Shown here piece after piece: positions 8,072 to 14,319 of a stretch of DNA of 19,854 nucleotides (the first letter of the stretch is position 1; each line of letters starts with the position of its first letter). The notes beneath the pieces are model-generated. The model was not told where the DNA came from. It worked only from the letters and a program-made list of their open reading frames with translations, and searched no databases. Source of the stretch: Kineosporiaceae bacterium (GTDB taxonomy: Bacteria > Actinomycetota > Actinomycetes > Actinomycetales > Angustibacteraceae); assembly GCA_027345905.1 (NCBI GenBank), contig DAIETC010000061.1, positions 1-19,854 on the forward strand, written 5' to 3'. The position numbers and the translations under genes are program-made.

Positions 8072-9100
8072 TCACCCCGCGGGCAGCGCAGCCAGCAGCT
8101 GGTCGGCAATGAGGGTGTGACCGGCGGCGTCCGGATGGTCACCGTCGGCGGCAAGCAGCGCGGTCGGGTCCTTGGTGCCGTTGGCGTCGAAGGGGCCGCG
8201 CAGGTCGACGCAGGTGGCGTTCTGGATCAGGGCGGCCGAGCAGATCCGCGCGTTCAGCCGGTCGGTCAGCTCACCGCTCCACGTCAGGTAACCGGTTCCG
8301 CGGGTGGCCAGCCCTACGGCGCCGTCGACGAAGACGTTCCAGTAGTCGGTCACCAGGATCGTGGTGGGCCGGCCCCCGCGCAGCCACTGCACGCGGGCGA
8401 TGGCGCCAGCGACCTGTGCGCCCACCGCATCGAGGGTGGCCGAGTCGCAGGCCCCGCCGCAGTTCTGGTCGTTGGCACTGCCCGACCCGCGATCCCACCA
8501 CGACAACGCGGGCAGCAGGTCGTTGGCGCCGACGGTGATCACCACGATGTTCGCCGCCGCCACGGTCTGGCTCGTCGAGGGGTCGTCGAGCATCTGCATC
8601 AAGCCCACCGACGTCAGGCCGCCGACCCCCAGGTTGGTCGCCGACGTCGGCACCTGGTCGCGGTCGGCCAGCAGCTTGGCGAGCTGTTGGACGAAGGGCG
8701 TGCAGTTGCACTGCGAGCCGGCGGTGACCGAGTCGCCCAGCCCGACGATGTTCAGATGTCGGGGCCCCGGGGCCGCGGCGCCGTCAGGACCGGTGGGCGA
8801 GGGAGCGGCCACGCTGGTCGAGCCCGGATCTGGGCTGCCCGCAGGAGTGGGACTCGGTCCTTGGCTGGGGGTGGTCGCGCTGCTCGGCGCCCGGCCTGTC
8901 GTGGTGCCAGCCGGGCCGGGCTCGCCGGCGCTTTGAGCGTGCGGTGTCGGTGAGTAGGACACCGTCGCACCAGCGCTCGCGAACGGCGTCGAGCACGCGG
9001 CCAGCGCCAGCACCGGCGCGGCCACCCAGGTCACCAGCCGCAGGTGTCGGGCACGACGACGCGCTGCCCTTCGGCGCCGGCCGTACGCTCTCGCTGTCAT
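8072..9100 (-). CDS. SGNH/GDSL-family hydrolase, probable lipoprotein
   Basis: This 342-residue protein starts at ATG (9100-9098). A very basic N-terminus leads into a hydrophobic stretch ending in a lipobox LAAC with Cys36, so it is probably lipid-anchored outside the membrane. Residues about 48-112 are a Pro/Ser/Thr/Gly linker. The hydrolase domain starts at LNIVGLGDSVTAG with Ser124 (block I), continues with VITVGANDLLPAL (block III, Asn) and ends with DGDHPDAAGH (block V, Asp and His). Members hydrolyse esters of lipids or cell-wall sugars; the substrate is unknown. It is divergent from the sensor kinase gene, with about 53 bp between them, and convergent with the esterase gene. That makes two envelope hydrolases next to the two-component genes. 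Confidence 0.9.
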   Translation of the reverse strand: MTARAYGRRRRAARRRARHLRLVTWVAAPVLALAACSTPFASAGATVSYSPTPHAQSAGEPGPAGTTTGRAPSSATTPSQGPSPTPAGSPDPGSTSVAAPSPTGPDGAAAPGPRHLNIVGLGDSVTAGSQCNCTPFVQQLAKLLADRDQVPTSATNLGVGGLTSVGLMQMLDDPSTSQTVAAANIVVITVGANDLLPALSWWDRGSGSANDQNCGGACDSATLDAVGAQVAGAIARVQWLRGGRPTTILVTDYWNVFVDGAVGLATRGTGYLTWSGELTDRLNARICSAALIQNATCVDLRGPFDANGTKDPTALLAADGDHPDAAGHTLIADQLLAALPAG

Positions 9101-9153
9101 TGCCGTCCACCGTAGATCACCCGGGAAGCTGGCGAGGTGCCGTGGTCGGGGGA

Positions 9154-10521
9154 ATGCGTACGGCGCTGACCGGGGTCCGGGCGCGGGCTGCCGGAGCGGC
9201 CCTGCTCGTGGTCGCCGCGGCGCTGCTGGTCAGCTCGGCGCTGCTGCTCACCCTGCTGCAGCGCGGGCTGACCGCCAACGTGGACGACGCGGCGACCACG
9301 CGCACGCTCGAGGTGGGCGCCCAGCTGCGCCAGGACGGCCCGCGCGGACTGCAGCCGGACCTGGAGGCGACCACTCACGAGAGCCAGCTGGTGCAGGTGC
9401 TCGACCCCGCGGGCGCGGTGATCGCCAGCTCGACCCCACGCGCCGGCCAGGTCCCGCTGAGCAACCTGCGCCCGCGCGCCGGGCAGGTGCTGCGCGGCCA
9501 GGTCAGTGGCCTGCAGCTGTTCGACCAGGAGCGCCCCTACCTGGTGGTGGCGCGGGGAACGCCGTACCGGGGGAGTACCTACACCGTCGTCGTGGCGACC
9601 TCCGTGCAGGCCGAGCAGGACGCCTTGCACACCGTGGCGGCCGCACTGCTCGTGGGCGTGCCGCTGCTGGTGCTGCTCGTGGGCGCGGCCACCTGGGTGC
9701 TGGTCGGTCGCGCGCTGCGCCCGGTGGAGCGGATCCGGTCGCGGGTTGCCGGGATCAGCGCCGCACGGCTGGACGAGCGCGTGCCGGTGCCGCCCACCGG
9801 TGACGAGGTGGCGCGCCTGGCGCTCACGATGAACGCGATGCTCGACCGGCTGCAGGGCTCGCAGGCCACCCAGCACCGGCTGGTGGCGGACGCCGGTAAC
9901 GAGCTGCGCAGTCCGCTGACCACCCTGGTGGCGACCATGGAGATCGCCCAGGCCGACCCGACCGGCGGGACCTGGCGCGAGCTCGCGCCGGTGCTGGAGG
10001 CGGAGACCGCCCGGATGCGCAGGCTGGTCGAGGACCTGCTGCTGTTGGCCAGGGCCGACGAGGACGGGCTGCGGATCGAGCTGTCCGACGTCGACCTGGA
10101 CGACCTGCTGGGCGAGGAGGCACGGCGGCTGCGGCTCGCCGGCGGCCCCAGGGTCGAGCTGGACGTGCAGCACGTACGCGTCACCGGAGATGCGGGCGCC
10201 CTGGGCCAGGTGCTGCGCAACCTGGCCGACAACGCGTCCCGTGCCGCTAGCAGCGTCGTGCGCCTCTCGCTGCACGCCGAGCCCGCCGAGGCGGTGCTGC
10301 GGGTGCAGGACGACGGCGCTGGCATTGCGGAGGCCGACCGGGGCCGGGTGTTCGAGAGGTTCGTGCGCCTGGACCACAGTCGCGACCGCGGCAGCGGCGG
10401 GAGCGGGCTGGGCCTGGCGATCGTGCGCGAGATCGTGCGGTGTCACGACGGCACGGTGAGCGTGACCCGTTCGCCGCTGGGCGGGGCCTGCTTCGAGGTG
10501 CGGTTGCCCGCCGGGCGCTGA
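9154..10521 (+). CDS. Sensor kinase-like protein with Asn replacing the phosphoacceptor His
   Basis: This gene encodes 455 residues from ATG 9154; an in-frame GTG at 9142 is an alternative, and neither has an ideally spaced ribosome binding site. The order is a first membrane segment (about 11-33), an outside domain, a second membrane segment (about 161-184), a HAMP linker (RALRPVERIRSRVAGI onward), a HisKA-type helix and a HATPase domain. The H-box should read HELRSPL but reads NELRSPL (DAGNELRSPLTTL, Asn249, codon AAC at 9898-9900). The N-box (NLADNA, N356 and N360), G1 (DDGAG, 386-390) and G2 (GSGLGLAI) look intact. A His lies eight residues before (H241) but is not in the usual register. 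Either it does not autophosphorylate in the standard way, or one base change has inactivated it. The cognate-looking regulator is convergent, not co-transcribed. Confidence 0.9.
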   Translation: MRTALTGVRARAAGAALLVVAAALLVSSALLLTLLQRGLTANVDDAATTRTLEVGAQLRQDGPRGLQPDLEATTHESQLVQVLDPAGAVIASSTPRAGQVPLSNLRPRAGQVLRGQVSGLQLFDQERPYLVVARGTPYRGSTYTVVVATSVQAEQDALHTVAAALLVGVPLLVLLVGAATWVLVGRALRPVERIRSRVAGISAARLDERVPVPPTGDEVARLALTMNAMLDRLQGSQATQHRLVADAGNELRSPLTTLVATMEIAQADPTGGTWRELAPVLEAETARMRRLVEDLLLLARADEDGLRIELSDVDLDDLLGEEARRLRLAGGPRVELDVQHVRVTGDAGALGQVLRNLADNASRAASSVVRLSLHAEPAEAVLRVQDDGAGIAEADRGRVFERFVRLDHSRDRGSGGSGLGLAIVREIVRCHDGTVSVTRSPLGGACFEVRLPAGR

Positions 10522-10526
10522 GCGCC
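10514..10526. terminator. Small hairpin between convergent kinase and regulator genes
   Basis: GGCGC-TGA-GCGCC overlaps the kinase stop codon in the 17-bp gap to the convergent regulator gene. The stem is only 5 bp and no T-run follows, so its role as a terminator is weakly supported. Confidence 0.25.
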
Positions 10527-10538
10527 ACCGCGCCGGGC

Positions 10539-11216
10539 TCACCCGCCGTCCGCGGCCAAGCGGTACCCAGCGCCGCGCACCGTCTGGATCGCGCCGCGGT
10601 CCCACGGTTCGTCGATCTTGCGACGCAGGTAGCGCACATACACCTCGACCACGTTGGGATCCCCCTCGAAGGCAGGATCCCACACGCCGTCCAGGATCTG
10701 GCTCTTGCTGACGACGTCGCCGCGGTGTCGCATCATGAACTCCAGCAGGCCGTACTCGCGGGGGGTCAGCCGGATCTCGTGGCTGCCCCGCATGACCCGG
10801 CGCCGGGCCGGGTCCAGGGTCAGGTCGCCCGCGGACAGGACGACCGGGCGCTCGGGTGCGCCCCGGCGTACGAGGGCGCGCAGCCGGGCGATCAGCACCA
10901 CGAAGCTGAACGGCTTGGACAGGTAGTCATCAGCCCCCAGGTCGAAGGCGTCGGACTGGTCATGGTCGCCGTCCTTGGCCGTGAGCATCAGCACCGGCGT
11001 CCAGACCCCGCGCCGGCGCAGCTCGGTGAGCACGTGATACCCGTCACCCTGGGGCAGCATGATGTCGAGGATGATCACGTCGAACGCGTTCTCGGTGGCC
11101 GACCAGAGCGCGTCTACGCCACTGTGCGCCAGGTCGACGACGAACCCCTCGTCGACCAGGCCGCGCCGCACGGTCTGGGCCAGGCGCACCTCGTCGTCCA
11201 CAACGAGCACCCGCAT
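10539..11216 (-). CDS. OmpR/PhoB-family response regulator
   Basis: This is a 225-residue two-domain regulator. The receiver domain has the acidic pocket D7-D8, phosphoacceptor Asp51 (IILDIMLP), Thr79 (MLTA) and Lys101 (LSKPFS), all present. The winged-helix DNA-binding domain runs from about residue 127 to the end, with LTPREYGLLEFMMRH, VVEVYVRYLRRKID and the closing TVRGAGYRL typical of the OmpR class. It resembles actinobacterial regulators of the MprA/TcrA kind, a loose likeness rather than an orthology call. The ATG start at 11216 has a possible -10 (CATGAT, minus strand) 6 nt before it and the CTCAGC direct repeat just upstream, so a leaderless, self-regulated transcript is plausible. 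The adjacent kinase gene converges on it and lacks its H-box His. Confidence 0.95.
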   Translation of the reverse strand: MRVLVVDDEVRLAQTVRRGLVDEGFVVDLAHSGVDALWSATENAFDVIILDIMLPQGDGYHVLTELRRRGVWTPVLMLTAKDGDHDQSDAFDLGADDYLSKPFSFVVLIARLRALVRRGAPERPVVLSAGDLTLDPARRRVMRGSHEIRLTPREYGLLEFMMRHRGDVVSKSQILDGVWDPAFEGDPNVVEVYVRYLRRKIDEPWDRGAIQTVRGAGYRLAADGG

Positions 11217-11222
11217 CGGCCC

Positions 11223-11254
11223 ATCATGGCCCGCGGTGCTGAGAGCAGGCTGAG
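11223..11254 (-). promoter_or_regulatory. Candidate response-regulator box and -10 upstream of the regulator gene
   Basis: On the minus strand this reads CTCAGC-CTGCT-CTCAGC, an exact direct repeat with an 11-bp period (plus-strand GCTGAG at 11238-11243 and 11249-11254). Nine bp downstream is CATGAT (plus 11228-11223), a possible -10 hexamer. The layout matches the esterase upstream region (6820-6852) almost exactly. The site lies in the 77-bp divergent gap shared with the thioredoxin gene, so it could affect both. Autoregulation through the encoded regulator is an inference. Confidence 0.5.
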
Positions 11255-11293
11255 CGCTGGAACAACGCGTCCCGCCGCGGCGTTCTCTCGCCC

Positions 11294-11704
11294 ATGGCTA
11301 CTCAAGAACTCACCCTCGACACCCATGACGCAGCCGTGGCCGACGGCGTCGTCCTGATCGACTTCTGGGCGGCGTGGTGCGGCCCGTGCCGGCAGTTCGC
11401 GCCCGTCTACGAGCAGGTCAGCGAGGCCAACCCGGAGATCACCTTCGCCAAGGTCGACACCGAGGCCGAGCCGGAGCTGGCGGGACGCTACGGCATCACC
11501 TCGATCCCCACGCTGGTGGTCTACCGCGACGGCATCCCGATCTTCGGCCAGCCCGGCGCACTGCCCCGCCCAGCCCTGGAGGACCTGATCGAGCAGGTCA
11601 AGGGCCTGGACATGCAGGAGGTCCGGTCCAAGTACGCCGAGCAGCTGGCGGCCGAGCAGAACTCCGTCGGGCGCCCCCCGGCGACCGACCCCACCTCGTT
11701 CTGA
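11294..11704 (+). CDS. Thioredoxin
   Basis: This 136-residue protein has the classic active site WCGPC (Trp28, Cys29, Cys32) inside DFWAAWCGPC and the cis-proline Pro72 in SIPT. It should act as a cytosolic dithiol-disulfide reductant. It is about 25-30 residues longer than a standard thioredoxin; the extra C-terminal tail (from about KGLDMQEV to the end) is polar and shows no motif I recognise. There is no convincing ribosome binding site before the ATG at 11294. It is divergent from the response regulator gene, and the CTCAGC direct repeat lies 39 bp upstream of its start. The last codons and the stop fall within the first unit of the 17-bp tandem array. I leave the gene symbol blank because several trx paralogues are usual in Actinobacteria. 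Confidence 0.95.
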   Translation: MATQELTLDTHDAAVADGVVLIDFWAAWCGPCRQFAPVYEQVSEANPEITFAKVDTEAEPELAGRYGITSIPTLVVYRDGIPIFGQPGALPRPALEDLIEQVKGLDMQEVRSKYAEQLAAEQNSVGRPPATDPTSF

Positions 11705-11798
11705 GCCACCTAGCGTTCTGAGCCACCTGGCGTTCTGAGCCACTCAGCGTTCTGAGCCACTTAGCGTTCTGAGCCACTCAGCGTTCTGACTAGGTCAG
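11697..11798. repeat. Six-unit 17-bp tandem repeat array of hairpin-forming units
   Basis: Units start at 11697, 11714, 11731, 11748, 11765 and 11782, each exactly 17 bp, for 102 bp in total. The shared core is CGTTCTGAGCCAC plus a variable ending (CTAG, CTGG, TCAG, TTAG, TCAG). Units 3 and 5 contain CTGAG-CCA-CTCAG, a perfect 5-bp stem and 3-nt loop. Unit 4 keeps the stem with a G-T pair, and units 1 and 2 are weaker. Unit 6 reads CTGAC-TAG-GTCAG, where both arms changed together and the stem is kept. The array begins in the last thioredoxin codons and ends at the stop of the convergent asnC-type gene, so it fills the whole gap. A two-way transcription terminator is the simplest reading. Confidence 0.95.
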
Positions 11799-12283
11799 TG
11801 CGGCACCGAGCGAGGTGTCGCACTGGCACGCACGAGGGGCAGCGTGCGGCGTTCGAGGACGCAGGCCAACGCCATCACCGTCGAGCTGCGCACGACGTTG
11901 ACGTCGGCGACCAGCAGGTCGATCACCCGCTGCAGGTCGTCGTTGTCGCGCGCGACCAGGCGGCACAGCAGGTCGCCCTGACCGGTGATGGTGTGCGCCT
12001 CCAGGACCTCGGCGATGGCGCGCAGGTGCTCGGTGACGCTGTCGCGTGCGCCCTGCCGGATCTCCAGGTTCACGAACGCGGTGACCGTGAACCCCAGCGC
12101 CGCGGGGTTCACGGCGGGGGCGAACGAGGCGATCACCCCGGAGGCGACCAGCCGGTCCAGGCGAGCCTGAACGGTGCCACGCGCCACGCCCAGGCGACGG
12201 GCGGCCTCCAGGACGGCGACCTTGGGATCGGTGTCGAGCAGCTCGATCAACCGAACATCCAGGTCGTCTACTCCGTTAGGCAT
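11795..12283 (-). CDS. Lrp/AsnC family transcriptional regulator
   Basis: This is a 162-residue protein. I chose the ATG at 12283 because family similarity begins at LDVRLIELLDTDP; a TTG 14 codons upstream (12325) is possible but adds only a hydrophobic tail. The N-terminal helix-turn-helix covers about residues 8-55 (EAARRLGVARGTVQARLDRL), and the C-terminal RAM/ligand domain follows (ITGQGDLLCRLVARDNDDL). Lrp/AsnC proteins sense amino acids or related acids and often control adjacent divergent genes. Here the divergent gene is hppD, so control of tyrosine or phenylpyruvate breakdown is the likely job (inference). CATACT (minus strand, plus 12296-12291) 7 nt before the ATG could be a -10 of a leaderless transcript. 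Confidence 0.93.
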   Translation of the reverse strand: MPNGVDDLDVRLIELLDTDPKVAVLEAARRLGVARGTVQARLDRLVASGVIASFAPAVNPAALGFTVTAFVNLEIRQGARDSVTEHLRAIAEVLEAHTITGQGDLLCRLVARDNDDLQRVIDLLVADVNVVRSSTVMALACVLERRTLPLVRASATPRSVPH

Positions 12284-12384
12284 AGTGCCCAGTATGGCGG
12301 GTAGAACTGTGGTCAGGATGTACAAGCTGCGCAGCAGGATGCGCGGGTCTTGCCCAGAACGGCCGGATGGGTCAGCCTGCGGGC
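12284..12384. promoter_or_regulatory. Divergent asnC-type / hppD control region
   Basis: This 101-bp gap must hold promoters for both directions. It contains the palindromes TGTACA (12319-12324) and GCTGCGCAGC (12326-12335) side by side, plausible contacts for a dimeric or octameric Lrp/AsnC protein, and CATACT on the minus strand as a possible -10 for the regulator gene. No convincing -35 or hppD -10 was found. Binding is inferred from position only. Confidence 0.35.
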
Positions 12385-13608
12385 ATGTCCACCGTCGAGC
12401 GCGACCGCGCTGCCGTCGTCCGCACCCCGCCCCAGCAGCTAACCGAGCCTGACCTGGCCCAGCTGCGCACTCTGGTGGGGCTGGTCGAGTACGACGAGAG
12501 CAACGACCCGTTCCCCGTGACCGCGCTGGACGCCCTGGTCTGGGTGGTGGGCAACGCGACGGTCACCGCGACGTACTTCCAGCTCGCCTTCGGGATGGAC
12601 CTGGTCGCCTACAGCGGGCCCGAGACGGGTAACCGCGACCACGTCGCGTACGTGCTGCGCTCGGGTTCGGCCCGGTTCGTGGTGACGGGCGGCGTGCGGC
12701 CCAGCAGCCCGCTGCACGACCACCACGGCCGGCACGGTGACGGCATCCTCGACATCGCCCTGCAGGTTCCGGACGTCGACCGCTGCATCGCCCATGCTCG
12801 CCGGATGGGTGCGCGCGTCCTGGAGGACCCGCACGACGTGAGCGACGAGCACGGCACCGTACGCCGGGCGGTGCTGGCGACGTACGGCGACACGCGGCAC
12901 TCCCTGGTCGACCGCTCGCGCTACACGGGCCCTTACCTGCCCGGGTTCATCGCCCGCTCGAGCAGCGTGAGCCGTCCGTCCGGGCACCCGAAGCGCCTGT
13001 TCCAGGCGATCGACCACGTCGTCGGCAACGTCGAGCTGGGCCGGATGGACGAGTGGGTCGGCTTCTACAACCGGGTCATGGGCTTTGTGAACATGGCGGA
13101 GTTCATCGGGGCGGACATCGCCACCGACTACTCCGCGCTGATGAGCAAGGTCGTGGCCAACGGCAACCACCGGGTGAAGTTCCCGCTCAACGAGCCGGCG
13201 GTCGGCAAACGCAAGTCGCAGATCGAGGAGTTCCTGGACTTCTACGGCGGGCCGGGCGCCCAGCACGTGGCGCTGGCCGTGAGCGACATCCTGGCGACCG
13301 TCGACTGGATGCGCGCCCAGGGAGTCCGCTTTCTCGACACCCCGGACTCCTACTACGAGGACCCCGAGCTGCGCGCCCGGATCGGCCAGGTGCGGGTGCC
13401 GGTCGAGCAGCTGCAGGCGCGTGGCATCCTCGTCGACCGCGACGAGGACGGCTACCTGCTGCAGATCTTCACCACCCCCTTCGGCGACCGGCCCACCGTG
13501 TTCTTCGAGCTGATCGAACGGCACGGCTCGCTGGGCTTCGGGAAGGGCAACTTCAAGGCCCTGTTCGAGGCGATCGAGCGCGAGCAGGAACGTCGAGGAA
13601 ACCTCTGA
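12385..13608 (+). CDS. hppD: 4-hydroxyphenylpyruvate dioxygenase
   Basis: This 407-residue enzyme oxidises 4-hydroxyphenylpyruvate to homogentisate, the second step of tyrosine breakdown. It consists of two vicinal-oxygen-chelate halves. The C-terminal half carries the iron-binding facial triad His211 (AIDHVVGNVE), His294 (GAQHVALAV) and Glu375 (FFELIERHG). Other hallmarks are FYNRVMGF, VKFPLNEPA, EFLDFYGGPG and the C-terminal LQIFTTPFGDRPT and GFGKGNFKALFEAIE. I chose the ATG at 12385; an in-frame ATG at 12367 would add six residues. It heads a three-gene run with the RDD gene (27 bp gap) and hmgA, and is divergent from the AsnC-type regulator. A melanin-like pigment could form if homogentisate builds up, but nothing here shows that. 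Confidence 0.97.
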   Translation: MSTVERDRAAVVRTPPQQLTEPDLAQLRTLVGLVEYDESNDPFPVTALDALVWVVGNATVTATYFQLAFGMDLVAYSGPETGNRDHVAYVLRSGSARFVVTGGVRPSSPLHDHHGRHGDGILDIALQVPDVDRCIAHARRMGARVLEDPHDVSDEHGTVRRAVLATYGDTRHSLVDRSRYTGPYLPGFIARSSSVSRPSGHPKRLFQAIDHVVGNVELGRMDEWVGFYNRVMGFVNMAEFIGADIATDYSALMSKVVANGNHRVKFPLNEPAVGKRKSQIEEFLDFYGGPGAQHVALAVSDILATVDWMRAQGVRFLDTPDSYYEDPELRARIGQVRVPVEQLQARGILVDRDEDGYLLQIFTTPFGDRPTVFFELIERHGSLGFGKGNFKALFEAIEREQERRGNL

Positions 13609-13635
13609 CCGGCCCCGGACTGACACCATGTGCGC

Positions 13636-14319
13636 ATGACGGCGCGCAACCCCGGGTGGTACCCCGACCCACAGCTGCCCAACCAGATGCGCTGGTGGGA
13701 CGGGACCGCCTGGACCAGTGACGTCTACGAGCGGGCCGAACCCCCTGGGGGGTTCGCCCAGGCGCACGAGAGTGCGACGTCGGCGACGGCCGTCCGTACT
13801 GCGGTCACCGAGGACGGCGTCCGGCTGGCCTCGTTCGGCCAGCGCGTGGGAGCCCGGCTGGTCGACACCCTGATCGTCGCGGCGCTGACGCTGCCGCTGA
13901 CCTGGTCGCTGGTCGGCGACCTCATGGCGCGACTGAACGAGCTGGCCACCGAGTCGGCGGGCGCGCCCGTGAATCCGTTCGCCGTCCAGGACCCGCTCCT
14001 GCTGCGGGACGTGGGGATCATCAGCCTGGTCTCGCTGGTCATCAGCCTGGTCTACGAGGTGGGCTTCCTGCTGTGGCGCGCGGCCACCCCGGGCAAGCTG
14101 CTCGTAGGGCTGCGGGTGCGCCGCTGGGCGCCGGGGCAGGCGTTGGGCCCGAGCGTCGTGGCTCGCCGGTGGCTGGGCTACCAGGGGGTCGGCCAGGTCC
14201 TCGGCGGCTTCTACGTCCTGATCGACGTTGCATGGGTGCTGTGGGACCCCCGCCGTCAGGCGCTGCACGACAAGCTCGCGGGCACCTGCGTGGTGGTCGC
14301 GCGAAAGGAGCGGTCATGA
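13636..14319 (+). CDS. DUF2510-RDD family membrane protein
   Basis: This is a 227-residue protein. A DUF2510 segment comes first (NPGWYPDPQLPNQMRWWDG, about residues 5-23), as in many actinobacterial membrane proteins, then a polar linker and an RDD domain from about residue 68. RDD hallmarks are GQRVGARLVDTLIVAAL, TPGKLLVGLRVRRW and the closing ALHDKLAGT. Three to four hydrophobic segments are visible (about 78-92, 116-137, 190-205). An in-frame GTG at 13630 is an alternative start. It is sandwiched between hppD and hmgA and overlaps hmgA by 4 bp (ATGA), so it is probably co-expressed with tyrosine breakdown. Whether it moves an aromatic acid or is only a passenger is unknown; the RDD family has no single assigned function. 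Confidence 0.9.
   Translation: MTARNPGWYPDPQLPNQMRWWDGTAWTSDVYERAEPPGGFAQAHESATSATAVRTAVTEDGVRLASFGQRVGARLVDTLIVAALTLPLTWSLVGDLMARLNELATESAGAPVNPFAVQDPLLLRDVGIISLVSLVISLVYEVGFLLWRAATPGKLLVGLRVRRWAPGQALGPSVVARRWLGYQGVGQVLGGFYVLIDVAWVLWDPRRQALHDKLAGTCVVVARKERS

Noticed and set aside
9877..9879. H241 of the kinase as the true phosphoacceptor
   Set aside because: It lies eight residues before the H-box position and lacks the E-L-R-x-P-L context, so the standard mechanism is unlikely; kept only as an option to test.
9097..10683. 528-codon minus-strand frame opposite the sensor kinase
   Set aside because: It is His/Gln/Arg-rich and motif-free, while the + strand shows HAMP and ATP-binding motifs.
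11697..11798. The 17-bp repeats as a CRISPR array
   Set aside because: Units are contiguous with no unique spacers of 25-45 bp, are far shorter than CRISPR repeats, and no cas genes are nearby.
12439..14268. 609-codon minus-strand frame opposite hppD and the RDD gene
   Set aside because: It spans two well-recognised + strand genes and has the composition of an antisense shadow.
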